Origin: Bradyrhizobium arachidis
Lineage (GTDB): Bacteria; Pseudomonadota; Alphaproteobacteria; Rhizobiales; Xanthobacteraceae
Length of the DNA stretch: 64,000 nucleotides
NCBI RefSeq assembly: GCF_015291705.1
Contig: NZ_CP030050.1
Span: forward strand, 3,100,001 to 3,164,000
Reading direction: 5' to 3'
Numbering within the stretch: the stretch's first letter is position 1; each line of letters starts with the position of its first letter. This document shows, one piece after another, positions 17,257 through 26,970 of the stretch. A program made the translations under genes and the position numbers. The notes under the pieces were generated by a model, which worked only from the letters and a program-made list of their open reading frames with translations, ran no database searches and had not been told where the DNA came from.

Positions 17257-18045
17257 TCACTTTGGCCGGCGGCAGTTGTAGGCCTTGCGGAACCCCGCGG
17301 CCTGGGCGTCGTCCTCGGAGCAGAACCAGCGGTCCGGCTTGGTGGTCGCCGGGTAGCTCGGGCAACCCCGCAAATGGTAGATGCCGATATTGCCGGTGAC
17401 GCGTGCGCGCACCGCAAGCTTGCCCTTGATGCTGCAGCTCGGCGGCATGGTCAGATCCTCCGGAAAGAGTACGGCGCGGATTTCCTTGTCGCGGTCGGCG
17501 CGGCAGGCGGCGCCCAGCAGCGCGCCGTCCTTCTTGCCGGTGCGGAAATCTTGCGGTGCAACAAAGCAGCCCTTCCAGATCCCGGTTGATGCAGTTTTGG
17601 CGTCGGCCGCCGCTGGCTTGACGTTGGCCTTGATCGGCTCGCGCGCGATGGCGTAGCCGAGCTTGACCAGCTGCTCGTTCAAGCTCGCCTTGTCGCCCTC
17701 GGCGGTGCAGATCGCGCGGTGCCGCTTGCCAAAGCTCTTTTCCGGCCCGACGTCGTCGCAGCGCACCGAGCGCTTGTTGATCAGCTTGCTCAGCTGCTCG
17801 CGGGCCTCGATGCCGCAGGTCCAGGGATCGGCGTGGTCGTCGATGCAGACCTGGTCCAGCTCGGGCGCATCGACGCCGTCGAGCCGATAGGTCACATCGC
17901 CGAGCTGGATGGAGTTGCCGTCCCGGACCGTCGCGGCAGCGGTCAGCGCGGCGGCCGGTTCGGACGGGACCAGTAATCCGGGCAGAGCGAAAAACGAAAC
18001 GAGCGCAAAAGCGCGGGCGGCGGCAAAGAAACTTCGGAAGGACAT
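17257..18045 (-). CDS. Secreted thermonuclease-like protein (SNase fold)
   Basis: A 262-residue exported protein. A signal peptide of about 34 residues ([20 protein letters not shown] region) is followed by an SNase/TNase domain: [23 protein letters not shown] holds the Arg, Asp and Glu expected at the calcium and catalytic site. The C-terminal extension (about 190-262) has paired Cys and the motif [20 protein letters not shown], like the metal-binding Ada/excalibur-type modules attached to some nucleases, and could anchor or stabilise the domain. It probably cuts nucleic acid outside the cytoplasm. It is a single-gene unit. Confidence 0.85.
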   Translation of the reverse strand: MSFRSFFAAARAFALVSFFALPGLLVPSEPAAALTAAATVRDGNSIQLGDVTYRLDGVDAPELDQVCIDDHADPWTCGIEAREQLSKLINKRSVRCDDVGPEKSFGKRHRAICTAEGDKASLNEQLVKLGYAIAREPIKANVKPAAADAKTASTGIWKGCFVAPQDFRTGKKDGALLGAACRADRDKEIRAVLFPEDLTMPPSCSIKGKLAVRARVTGNIGIYHLRGCPSYPATTKPDRWFCSEDDAQAAGFRKAYNCRRPK

Positions 18046-18246
18046 ACGGTCTCGCTATCGATTGCTCTGGCGCCTTGTTCCTAGCATCCGGGCGAGGCGT
18101 TACCAATGGTCTGCGCCCTGCGAAGTGCGACATTCCGGCCTCGCGGCTTTACTCAGCCGTCGCTCTGCCCCTATCGTTTGCACAGCCTTCCGGACTGCGG
18201 AGGCCGAATCGCCCGGAAAGCGGCGAGGGGGGAGGACAAGGTTGCA

Positions 18247-19845
18247 ATGAAAGATCCCGTGGACGTCCTGATCATCGGTGCCGGCGCGTCAGGCGCGGCG
18301 GTGGCGTGGTCGCTGGCCGAGACCAAGATGCACATCCTCTGCCTGGAGCAAGGCGGCTGGATGAACCCGGCGGAATATCCGAGCACGGGCCGGGACTGGG
18401 AGGCCAAGTTCTACGGCGAGTGGTCGTCGAGCCCGAACGTGCGCGGCCGGCCCGAGGATTACCCGATCAATGACGACAATTCGCCGATCAAGGTCGTCAA
18501 CTACAACGCGGTCGGCGGCTCGACCGTGATGTACACCGCGCACTGGCCACGGCTGCATCCTTCCGACTTCAAGGTGAAGACGCTCGATGGCGTCGCCGAT
18601 GACTGGCCGATCGATTACGACGCGCTGACCTCGTTCTTCGAAGAGAACGACCGCATGATGGGCACGTCGGGCCTATCGGGCGATCCGCTGTCGCCGCTGA
18701 CGCATCCGCCGATGCCGCAACAGCCGATGGGATTGTCCGGCGTGATCATCGGCAAGGCCATGAACAAGCTCGACTGGCACTGGTGGCCGTCGGACACCAC
18801 GGTCGCGACCATGGATTATGAGGGCCGCGCGCGCTGCATCAATCTCGGCCATTGCACGCCGGCTTGCGCGCAGGGCGCAAAGTCCTCGACCGACATCACC
18901 TATTGGCCGCACGCCATCCGCGCCGGCGTCGAGCTGCGCACCCATTGCCGGGTGCGCGAGATCACCACCGACGAGAACGGCATGGCCTCGGGCGTGGTCT
19001 ATTACGACAAGGACGGCGTCGAGCAGTTCCAGCCGGCGCATGTCGTCATTATCGCCTGCAACGGCGTCGGTACGCCGCGGCTGCTGCTCAATTCGAAATC
19101 GAACCGTTTCCCGAACGGTCTTGCCAATTCATCCGGCCTCGTCGGCAAGAATTTGATGTTCCACCCCTATGCGCAGATCTACGGCTACGTGAAGGAGCCG
19201 ACCGACAGCAACCGCGCGCCGCCGACCTGCCTGTGGAGCAAGGAGTGGTATGACACGGACCTGTCGCGCGGCTTCGTGCGCGGCTATGGCGTCCAGTTCG
19301 TGCGCGGCGCAGGGCCGGTGTTCGAGGCGGTGGTCAGCGAGCAGAAGGGAATTCTGCCCTGGGGCGAAGATCATCACCGCGTCTTCCGCAAGCTCAACGG
19401 TCATCGGCTGGGCTTCTCCGCGATCTGCGAGGACCTGCCGGAGGAGCACAACCAGGTCACGCTCGATCCGGTGCTGAAGGACAGTCACGGCATTCCAGCC
19501 CCAAAGATCGACTACACCATCAGCGAAAACAGCCGGAAGATGATGGAGCATGCGCTCGCCCGCGGCCGGGAGTTTCTCGAGACGGCGGGGGCAACCGACA
19601 TCTGCGTCAACTCGCCGATCCCCTGGGGTGGCTGGCATTTGCTCGGCACCGCGCGGATGGGCACCGAGCCCGAACGCTCCGTCGTCAACGAATGGGGCCG
19701 CACGCATGACGTGAAGAATCTCTTCATCGTCGACGGCAGCATCTTCGTCACCTCGGGCGGGGTGAACCCGACCTCCACCATCCAGGCCCTCGCGCTCTAC
19801 ATCGCCGACCAGATGAAGCAGCGGCTGGCAAATTTGTTCGATTAG
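18247..19845 (+). CDS. GMC-family FAD-dependent oxidoreductase
   Basis: A 532-residue flavoprotein. The FAD-binding motif DVLIIGAGASGAAVAW is at residues 5-20. NAVGGSTVMYTAHWPR and, near the C-terminus, GGWHLLGTARMG and SGGVNPTSTIQALALYIAD are the GMC signatures, with the catalytic His in GWHLLGT. ATG at 18247 is chosen because GGGGGGAGGAC lies before it. With the following small gene it resembles the gluconate or sorbitol dehydrogenase large and small subunits, which oxidise sugars or alcohols and pass electrons to cytochrome c or quinone. No Tat signal is seen here. The substrate is unknown. Confidence 0.92.
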   Translation: MKDPVDVLIIGAGASGAAVAWSLAETKMHILCLEQGGWMNPAEYPSTGRDWEAKFYGEWSSSPNVRGRPEDYPINDDNSPIKVVNYNAVGGSTVMYTAHWPRLHPSDFKVKTLDGVADDWPIDYDALTSFFEENDRMMGTSGLSGDPLSPLTHPPMPQQPMGLSGVIIGKAMNKLDWHWWPSDTTVATMDYEGRARCINLGHCTPACAQGAKSSTDITYWPHAIRAGVELRTHCRVREITTDENGMASGVVYYDKDGVEQFQPAHVVIIACNGVGTPRLLLNSKSNRFPNGLANSSGLVGKNLMFHPYAQIYGYVKEPTDSNRAPPTCLWSKEWYDTDLSRGFVRGYGVQFVRGAGPVFEAVVSEQKGILPWGEDHHRVFRKLNGHRLGFSAICEDLPEEHNQVTLDPVLKDSHGIPAPKIDYTISENSRKMMEHALARGREFLETAGATDICVNSPIPWGGWHLLGTARMGTEPERSVVNEWGRTHDVKNLFIVDGSIFVTSGGVNPTSTIQALALYIADQMKQRLANLFD

Positions 19846-19854
19846 AGGACCGAC

Positions 19855-20304
19855 ATGTCCGAGCAGATTACCCTCTCGCCGCGGCAGCGCCAGGACTTGC
19901 GCACCATCGCCGCGATGATCATTCCACCGAGCGAGGAATACCGTGTGCCCGGCGCTGATGACGACATCATCCAGGCCGACATCCTTGCAACGCTCGGCCG
20001 CGACACCAGACCTGTCGCGGCAGCGCTGGATCATGTGGCGCGGCTTGCGGGCATGCCGCTCGCTGATCTCGAACCTGCCGCGCGCGACGCGGTGGCGCAG
20101 GAGTTTCGCAACTCCGGCGGCGCGCCTGCCGCAACGCTCGTTCGCGTCGTGCTGCAATGCTACTACCGCGACGACCGCGTGTTGCGCTCGCTCGGGCTGG
20201 AGCTGCGTGCGCCGTTCCCCAAGGGCCATGTGCTCCCGGACGGCGACTGGTCGCTGCTCGATCCGGTCAAGGCGAGGGCGGGCACGCTGCGGCGGGCGCC
20301 CTAG
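19855..20304 (+). CDS. Gluconate dehydrogenase subunit 3-like protein
   Basis: A 149-residue protein beginning nine bases after the GMC gene with AGAGGACC as ribosome site. The opening LSPRQRQDLRTIAAMIIPPSEEYRVPGADD matches the small-subunit pattern (IAAxIIP.....PGA.D) of the gluconate 2-dehydrogenase subunit 3 family, which helps fold or export its GMC partner. Unlike many members it lacks a Tat signal. It is paired with the GMC enzyme as an operon. Confidence in the family is moderate. Confidence 0.75.
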   Translation: MSEQITLSPRQRQDLRTIAAMIIPPSEEYRVPGADDDIIQADILATLGRDTRPVAAALDHVARLAGMPLADLEPAARDAVAQEFRNSGGAPAATLVRVVLQCYYRDDRVLRSLGLELRAPFPKGHVLPDGDWSLLDPVKARAGTLRRAP

Positions 20305-20395
20305 CCACCTGGGCAGTCCAGCCTTGCGCGCCCGGTGGGCTACTTGCGCCGGAGGGAACAGGCCACCATCTGTGTGAGCCTCAAGGACGCCTACC

Positions 20396-21415
20396 ATGCT
20401 GGATTTTACCTCAGATATCGCCGATGACGCCCCGTCATCGCGAACGGCGGCGGCTGCGCCGGCCGATGACCGGGCGCTGCTGGACGCCTATTCCAACGCC
20501 GTGATCGACGTCACCGACCGCGTCGGCCCCGCCGTCGTGCGGGTCGAGACCGGGCCAAAGGTGCCGAACGGCCGCGAGCGCGGCGGGCTTGGCTCGGGCA
20601 TTGTGATCTCGCCGGACGGACTCGTGCTCACCAATAGCCACGTGGTCGGCTCCTCCAGGGAGATCCGCCTGCGCGACGTCGAGGGCCATGTCGGCGATGC
20701 GCGGGTGCTGGGCGTCGATCCCGACACCGATCTTGCGCTGCTCCGCGCCAACGGCGTGCGCGATCTGCCCTATGCTGCGCTCGGCAATTCCAAGAGCCTC
20801 AAGCGCGGCCAGCTCGTGATCGCGATCGGCAATCCGCTCGGCTTCGAATCGACCGTGACCGCCGGCGTGGTCTCGGCGCTCGGCCGCTCGATCCGCTCGG
20901 TGAGCGGGCGCACCATCGAGGACGTGATCCAGACCGATGCCGCGCTCAATCCCGGCAATTCCGGCGGCCCGCTGGTGTCGTCGAATGCCGAGGTGATCGG
21001 CATCAACACCGCCATCATCAACGGCGCGCAAGGCATCTGCTTTGCGGTCGCCAGCAACACCGCGCAATTCGTGCTCTCGGAGATCATCCGCCACGGCTAT
21101 GTCCGCCGCGCTTATATCGGCGTGGCTGGACAGACCGCGCCGGTCCCGCGACGGCATGCGGTGCTGGCCGGCGTCGAGAACAAGATGGGCGCGCTGTTGA
21201 TGCAGATCGAGCCGGACGGGCCGGCGGCCAAGGCGGGCCTGCTGCCCGGCGACGTCGTGATCAGGCTCGACGGCGTCGACATCAACGGCGTCGACGATCT
21301 GATCCGCGTGCTCGACCGCGACCGGATCGGCCGGCGGCTCGCCATGGACGTGCTGCGGCTCGGCCGCCTGCGGGCGATCGACATCGACCCGATCGAGCGC
21401 AAGCCACAGCGCTAG
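20396..21415 (+). CDS. HtrA/DegP-like serine protease with PDZ domain
   Basis: A 339-residue trypsin-fold protease. The catalytic triad is His in TNSHVVG, Asp in DTDLALLR and Ser in NPGNSGGPLV. A single PDZ domain occupies about residues 235-335 (KAGLLPGDVVIRLDGVDING). No signal peptide is visible, so it may work in the cytoplasm, unlike DegP. The start has AAGGACG upstream. It would degrade or refold damaged proteins or cleave a specific substrate. It follows the GMC pair by about 90 bases. Confidence 0.92.
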   Translation: MLDFTSDIADDAPSSRTAAAAPADDRALLDAYSNAVIDVTDRVGPAVVRVETGPKVPNGRERGGLGSGIVISPDGLVLTNSHVVGSSREIRLRDVEGHVGDARVLGVDPDTDLALLRANGVRDLPYAALGNSKSLKRGQLVIAIGNPLGFESTVTAGVVSALGRSIRSVSGRTIEDVIQTDAALNPGNSGGPLVSSNAEVIGINTAIINGAQGICFAVASNTAQFVLSEIIRHGYVRRAYIGVAGQTAPVPRRHAVLAGVENKMGALLMQIEPDGPAAKAGLLPGDVVIRLDGVDINGVDDLIRVLDRDRIGRRLAMDVLRLGRLRAIDIDPIERKPQR

Positions 21416-21473
21416 CTGCGAGCCCGCGGGCGGGGTATGACGATCGCATGCCTCGCCTCCGGACCCCCGCCGC

Positions 21474-23201
21474 ATGATGCCGGCGCATGAGACCTACGAC
21501 GTCATTGTCATCGGCGCCGGTGCCGGCGGCATGACGGCTGCGGCAGTGGCCGCCGCTGAAGGCTTGCGCGTGCTGGTGATCGAGAAGACCGCCTTTGTCG
21601 GCGGCACCACGGCCTGGTCCGGCGGCATGGTTTGGATTCCCGCCAATGCCAAGATGAAGGAAGCGGGGCTCTCCGACAGCATCACGGATGCGGTCCAGTA
21701 TCTGTCGAGCATGGTCCCCGAGCCTGCCAATGCCAGCTTGCGTGCTGCGTTCCTCGCGCGTGGGCCGGAGGCGGTCGCATATCTCGAAGCCAACACGGAG
21801 GTCCGCCTTCAGCCGGTGAAAGCCTATCCCGATTATTATCCGGAGCGGCTCGGCGCGACGCCGGGCGGGCGCGTGCTGGAGCCGGTGGCGTTCGACGGCA
21901 CACGGCTTGGCCGGGCTTTCGCGCGGCTGCGGCCGCCGCTGCCGGAGTTCACGCTGTTCGGCGGGATGATGGTCAACCGGCTCGACATCCCGCATCTGCG
22001 CCGGATCGGCAAATCGCTGCGCTCGACATTGCGTGCGGCGCAACTGGTGTCCGCATACGCATTGCAGCGGTTGCGCAGCCCGCGCGGCACGACGCTGCAT
22101 CTCGGTAATGCTCTGGCCGCGCGGCTTTACGCCTCGCTGCTGGCGCGGGAGGTCGAGATCCTCTTCAGCGCCGATGTCGAGGATCTATCGATGCAGGGCG
22201 ATCGCGTCGCGGGCGTGGTGATCCGCCATGGCGCCCGTGATCGCCCGATCGCGGCGCGCTGCGGCGTGGTGCTGGCGACCGGCGGCTTCTCGCATGATGC
22301 TGCTTTGCGCAAGCGCTTCTTCCCTGCGGCGGCCGGATTTGTCTCAGCGACGAACACATCAGGCACCGGGGACGGCCTCCGACTCGCGACCGCGACGGGC
22401 GCTGCCCTCAACACGGATGCCACCAGCCCGGCCTATTGGGTGCCGGCCTCGCTGTTCCGTCGCGCCGACGGCAGCCGTGGTGTCTTCCCTCATACGGTGA
22501 CCGACCGCGCCAAGCCCGGCGTGATCGCTGTCAATGCCGCCGGCCGCCGCTTCGTCAACGAGGCGCTGTCGTATCATGAGTTCGTGCTCGCGATGCTGCG
22601 CGACGGCAATGGCGAGCCGGACCGGCCGTTCTATCTGATCTGCGACCGCCACTTCCTGCGGGCTTACGGTCTCGGCCGCATCAAGCCGTTCACGCGCAAT
22701 GTGCGGCGCTATGTAGCCAGCGGCGAATTGGTCGAGGCTCCTGATATTGCGCAGCTGGCGGCGAAGCTCGGCATCAAGCCAACCACCCTCACGGCGACGA
22801 TTGAGAATTACAACGCGGATGCCAGGGAAGGCCGCGATCCCGAATTCGGCCGCGGCAGCACCATCTATCAGCGGCATCTTGGTGATGCCGCTCACAAGCC
22901 GAATCCCTGCGTCGCGCCGATAGTTCGCGCGCCGTTCTTCGCGATGCGCATCCATCCGGCCGATCTCGGCACGGCGATCGGGATGAGGGTGGATGCGCAG
23001 GCGCGCGTGCTGCGCGAGGACGGCACGCCGATTGCGGGGCTCTATGCTTGCGGCAACGACATGGGCTCGATCATGAATGGGAATTACCCGGGGCCCGGGA
23101 TCACGCTCGGCCCGGCGCTGACGTTCGGGTATATCGCGGGGAGGCATCTGGCGGAGGGGGCTGGGGCAAGCACGACGAACGCTGCGAATGCGGCTGTCTG
23201 A
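21474..23201 (+). CDS. FAD-dependent dehydrogenase (3-ketosteroid dehydrogenase-like)
   Basis: A 575-residue flavoprotein of the fumarate reductase/ketosteroid dehydrogenase superfamily. The FAD motif VIVIGAGAGGMTAAAVAAAE is near residue 10, with GGTTAWSGGMVWIP after it, VVLATGGFSHD in the middle and GLYACGNDMGSIMNGNYPGPGITLGPA near the end, the standard FAD-binding order in this family. These enzymes introduce a double bond next to a ketone in steroids or related compounds. No other steroid genes are near, so the substrate is open. The start codon lacks a strong ribosome site; ATG ATG gives two choices. Confidence 0.88.
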   Translation: MMPAHETYDVIVIGAGAGGMTAAAVAAAEGLRVLVIEKTAFVGGTTAWSGGMVWIPANAKMKEAGLSDSITDAVQYLSSMVPEPANASLRAAFLARGPEAVAYLEANTEVRLQPVKAYPDYYPERLGATPGGRVLEPVAFDGTRLGRAFARLRPPLPEFTLFGGMMVNRLDIPHLRRIGKSLRSTLRAAQLVSAYALQRLRSPRGTTLHLGNALAARLYASLLAREVEILFSADVEDLSMQGDRVAGVVIRHGARDRPIAARCGVVLATGGFSHDAALRKRFFPAAAGFVSATNTSGTGDGLRLATATGAALNTDATSPAYWVPASLFRRADGSRGVFPHTVTDRAKPGVIAVNAAGRRFVNEALSYHEFVLAMLRDGNGEPDRPFYLICDRHFLRAYGLGRIKPFTRNVRRYVASGELVEAPDIAQLAAKLGIKPTTLTATIENYNADAREGRDPEFGRGSTIYQRHLGDAAHKPNPCVAPIVRAPFFAMRIHPADLGTAIGMRVDAQARVLREDGTPIAGLYACGNDMGSIMNGNYPGPGITLGPALTFGYIAGRHLAEGAGASTTNAANAAV

Positions 23202-23220
23202 TTGTGCCCGCGCTATTCCA

Positions 23221-23307
23221 CGTCATTGCGAGCGTAGCGAAGCAATCCAGAAATTTCTCCGCGGAGGCAGTCTGGATTGCATCGTCGCTTCGCTCCTCGC
23301 AATGACG
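23221..23307. repeat. Palindromic intergenic repeat
   Basis: An 87-base palindrome with outer arms CGTCATTGCGAG (23221-23232) and CTCGCAATGACG (23296-23307), and inner arms GCAATCCAG and CTGGATTGC. It sits between the convergent flavoprotein and ferredoxin-oxidoreductase genes and may terminate both. It is a REP-like element common in Bradyrhizobium-type genomes. Confidence 0.75.
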
Positions 23308-23331
23308 AGTGGAGAGGGAGTAGGCTAGTCG

Positions 23332-26300
23332 CTACTCCGCCGCCGCCGCAAAGCGGCTATTCTCCAGCTCCGCGTCCAGCCGCGCCGTTTCGGCGGCGGC
23401 CAGTTTGATATTGGCTTCCTTGACATGCCCGAAGCCGCGGATCGTCTCCGGCACCCTCGCGAGCCGCGCCAGCAGCGGGATCTGCTCCGCCGTCAGTCTG
23501 GCGATCCGCTGGTCGATCATCGCAAAATAATCCTCGACCAGCTTCCGCTCGGTCCGGCGCTCCTCGGTGCGGCCGAACGGATCGAGGGCGCCGCCGCGCA
23601 GGAATTTCAGTTTTGCAAGAATGCGGAAGGCGTGGATCATCCAGCCGCCGAACTCCTGCTTCTGAAGCCGTCCCGTCGTCTTATCGCGCTTGGCGAAGAT
23701 CGGCGGTGCCAAATGGTACTTCAGCGTGAAGTCGCCGTCGAATTTTTCCGACACCTTCTTCGCAAAGCTGCCGTCGGTATAGAGGCGGGCGACCTCGTAC
23801 TCGTCCTTATAGGACATCAGCTTGAACAGGTTCTTGGCGACGGCCTCGGTCAGCTCCGTGGATGCGGGCGAGGCGGCGGCTTCCGCCTTGCGCACCTTGG
23901 CAACCGCCGCGACATAGCGGTCGGCGTAGGCCTTGTCCTGATAATTGGTCAGAAACTCCGCTCGGGTCGCGATGATGTCGTCGAGCGATTTGGTCGGCGC
24001 GGACGCCCGGGCCTTGAACTGCAGCACGCTGCGCACCCGCGACATGTCGTGGGCGGCGAGACGGCCCCAGGTGAAGGCAAGCTTGTTCATCTCGATTGCG
24101 GCGCCGTTGATCTCGATCGCGCGGAGCAGGGCCTCCAGCGACAGCGGGATCGCGCCCTTCTGGAAGGCGAAGCCGAGCATGAAGGGATTGGTCGCGATGC
24201 TGTCGCCCATCAGCGCCGCGGCAATGCCTGTCGCGTCGATGATGTCGAGGTTCTTGTCACCGACGGCATCGCGCAGCACGGTCTGCATCGTGCCCAGCTC
24301 GAAATCGAGGTCGGGGTTCTGCACGAAGCTCGCGGTCGGCTGCAGGTCGGCGTTGACATAGGCCTTGGTCACGCCGCGCTCGGCGCGGCTCAGCGCGGTC
24401 GGGCCGGCCGACACGATCATGTCGCAGCCGAGGATGACGTCCGCGCCGCCGCTGGTGATGCGGACCGCGGAAATGTCTTCAGGCTTCGGCGCGATGCGGA
24501 CATGGCTCATCACCGCGCCGTTCTTCTGCGACAGGCCGGTGAAATCGAGCGCCGAGCAGCCGCGGCCGTCGACATGGGCGGCCATGCCGAGCAGGGCGCC
24601 GATGGTGATGACGCCGGTGCCGCCGATGCCGGTGACGAGGATGTTGTAGGGGCCGTCAAGCTCACGCGCCGGCGGCAGCGGCAAATCGGCGAACAGCTGG
24701 CCTGAATCCACCGCCGAAGTCTTCATGCGCTTGAGCGAACCGCCATGCAAGGTGACGAAGCTTGGGCAAAAGCCCTCGACGCAGGAAAAATCCTTGTTGC
24801 AGTTCGACTGGTCGATCTGGCGCTTGCGCCCGAACTCGGTCTCCAGCGGCTGCACCGAGACGCAGTTGGAGGCCTGCGAGCAATCGCCGCAGCCCTCGCA
24901 GACGAGCTCGTTGATGAAGGCGCGCTTCGCGGGATCGGGATAGAGCCCGCGCTTGCGGCGGCGGCGCTTTTCCGCCGCGCAGGTCTGGTCGTAGATGACG
25001 ACGGTGAGACCCTGGATGTCGCGCAGCTCGCGCTGCACGGCGTCGAGCTCGCGGCGGTGATGGATCGTCGCGCCTTGCGGGAAGTAGTTTCCTTCCGGAT
25101 ATTTGCTGGGATCGTCCGAGACGATCGCAAGCCGCTTGACGCCCTCGGCCCAGACCTGGTGCGCGATCTGCGCGACGTTGAAGGCGCCTTCGGCCGGCTG
25201 GCCGCCGGTCATCGCGACGGCGTCGTTGTAGAGGATCTTGTAGGTGATGTTGATGCCGGCCGCCGACGCGGCGCGAAGGGCAAGGAGCCCGGAATGCGTG
25301 TAGGTGCCGTCGCCGAGATTCTGGAAAATATGCTTCTCGGTGGTGAAGGGCGATTGGCCGATCCAGTTCACGCCCTCGGCGCCCATATGCGAGATCAGGT
25401 CGGTGCGGCGCGTCGGCATGCTCAAGGCCATGCCGTGGCAGCCGATGCCGGCCATGGCGCGGCTGCCTTCCGGCACGCGCGTCGAGGAATTGTGTGGGCA
25501 GCCCGAGCAGAAGAACGGCGTGCGCGCGAGCTTGATCTGCGTGCTTGTCGTGACGGGATTGTCGAACGCCTCGAGCCGGGCGAGGCGCTGCTCCAGCACC
25601 GGGCTGTGATGGCCGAGCTTGCGCAAGCGGTTTACCAGCGCGCCCGCAACGATGGTCGGCGTCAGCTCGCCCTCGCTCGGCAGCAGCGGCGCGCCATTCT
25701 CGTCGCGCTTGCCCGTCACGGTCGGGCGCCGGGACGCATCGATGTTGTAGAGGATGCGCATGAGCTGGTCTTCGATGAAGCCGCGCTTCTCCTCGACCAC
25801 CAGCACGTCCTGCAGACCTTCGGCAAAGCGCTTCGCGCCGCTTTCCTCCAGCGGCCAGGTCAGCGCGACCTTGTAGATGCGAAAGCCGAGATCCTGCGCG
25901 TCCCTGTCGGTGATGCCCAAATCGGCGAGCGCCTGGCGCAGATCGAGATAAGCCTTGCCGGTCGCGACGATGCCGAGCCGGGCCGGCTTGGAATCGAGCA
26001 CGATGCGGTCGAGCTGGTTGGCGCGGGCAAAGGCCTGCACTGCTGCCATCTTCGGGCCGAACAGGCGCCGCTCAGCCTCCAGCGGCGGATCGGGCCAGCG
26101 GATGTTGAGGCCGCCCGGCGGCATCTCGAAATCGTCGGGCAGCACGATCTTGATGCGCTCGGGGTCGCTATAGATCGAGGCCGAGCTCTCGACCGTCTCG
26201 CTGATTGCCTTGAAGCCGACCCAGCAGCCCGAGAAGCGCGACAGCGCAAACCCGTAGAGGCCGAGATCGAGATAGTCCTGCAGTGTCGCCGGATTGATCA

Positions 26301-26808
26301 CGGGGATCAGCGCCGCCGCGAACACCTGCTCGCTCTGATGCGCGAGCGTCGAGGACTGGCAGCCATGGTCGTCGCCGGCAAGTGCGAGCACGCCTCCATT
26401 GAGCGCGGTGCCGGCCGCGTTCGCATGCTTGAGCGCGTCGACCGAACGGTCGACGCCGGGCCCCTTGCCGTACCAGATGCCGAACACGCCATCGACCTTG
26501 GCGCCGGGGAACAGGCCGACCTGCTGGCTGCCCCAGACGGCGGTCGCCGCCAGATCCTCGTTCAGGCCGGGGACGAAGGCGATGTCCTGCTGCTGGAGAA
26601 ATGACTTCGCGCGCCACAGCGCGTGGTCGTACATGCCGAGCGGGGAACCGCGATAGCCGGAGATGAAGCCGCCGGTGTTGAGCCCCTGAAGCCGGTCGCG
26701 TTCGCGCTGCAACATGGGCAGGCGGACCAGGGCCTGTGTGCCGGACAGGAATATCCGCTTCGATTCGAGCCGGTATTTGTCGTCCAGCTCGACCTGCATC
26801 AGCGTCAT
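23332..26808 (-). CDS. Indolepyruvate ferredoxin oxidoreductase, fused subunits
   Basis: A 1158-residue fusion of the two subunits of a 2-oxoacid:ferredoxin oxidoreductase. The N-terminal part binds pyrophosphate-type cofactor partners (GYRGSPLGMYD), the middle has FFCSGCPHNSSTRVPEGSRA and a GIGCHG thiamine-diphosphate region, then a ferredoxin-like cluster with Cys residues in CEGCGDCSQASNC, and the C-terminal gamma domain starts at ILVTGIGGTGVITIGALL. It converts aryl pyruvates to aryl-acetyl-CoA in the breakdown of aromatic amino acids. The start at MTLMQVELDD is chosen because GAGGACT lies upstream and the length then fits the family. Confidence 0.94.
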   Translation of the reverse strand: MTLMQVELDDKYRLESKRIFLSGTQALVRLPMLQRERDRLQGLNTGGFISGYRGSPLGMYDHALWRAKSFLQQQDIAFVPGLNEDLAATAVWGSQQVGLFPGAKVDGVFGIWYGKGPGVDRSVDALKHANAAGTALNGGVLALAGDDHGCQSSTLAHQSEQVFAAALIPVINPATLQDYLDLGLYGFALSRFSGCWVGFKAISETVESSASIYSDPERIKIVLPDDFEMPPGGLNIRWPDPPLEAERRLFGPKMAAVQAFARANQLDRIVLDSKPARLGIVATGKAYLDLRQALADLGITDRDAQDLGFRIYKVALTWPLEESGAKRFAEGLQDVLVVEEKRGFIEDQLMRILYNIDASRRPTVTGKRDENGAPLLPSEGELTPTIVAGALVNRLRKLGHHSPVLEQRLARLEAFDNPVTTSTQIKLARTPFFCSGCPHNSSTRVPEGSRAMAGIGCHGMALSMPTRRTDLISHMGAEGVNWIGQSPFTTEKHIFQNLGDGTYTHSGLLALRAASAAGINITYKILYNDAVAMTGGQPAEGAFNVAQIAHQVWAEGVKRLAIVSDDPSKYPEGNYFPQGATIHHRRELDAVQRELRDIQGLTVVIYDQTCAAEKRRRRKRGLYPDPAKRAFINELVCEGCGDCSQASNCVSVQPLETEFGRKRQIDQSNCNKDFSCVEGFCPSFVTLHGGSLKRMKTSAVDSGQLFADLPLPPARELDGPYNILVTGIGGTGVITIGALLGMAAHVDGRGCSALDFTGLSQKNGAVMSHVRIAPKPEDISAVRITSGGADVILGCDMIVSAGPTALSRAERGVTKAYVNADLQPTASFVQNPDLDFELGTMQTVLRDAVGDKNLDIIDATGIAAALMGDSIATNPFMLGFAFQKGAIPLSLEALLRAIEINGAAIEMNKLAFTWGRLAAHDMSRVRSVLQFKARASAPTKSLDDIIATRAEFLTNYQDKAYADRYVAAVAKVRKAEAAASPASTELTEAVAKNLFKLMSYKDEYEVARLYTDGSFAKKVSEKFDGDFTLKYHLAPPIFAKRDKTTGRLQKQEFGGWMIHAFRILAKLKFLRGGALDPFGRTEERRTERKLVEDYFAMIDQRIARLTAEQIPLLARLARVPETIRGFGHVKEANIKLAAAETARLDAELENSRFAAAAE

Positions 26809-26970
26809 TTCAGGAGTCCTCGTGTCTCGTTCGGCGTGGGGTTTGCGCTGCGGGAGAGTTGCGGCTGCGCGACGCGAATTGTGACAGTCAAAAGCATGGG
26901 GCCGCGAAGTCAATATCGCTGGCCGCATCCGTGGCGCTCCTGCTAGTCATGGCTGCCAATGGAGAGCACC

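Noticed and set aside
24745..26604. 619-residue open frame on the plus strand
   Set aside because: It is antisense to the ferredoxin oxidoreductase gene and has no domain pattern.
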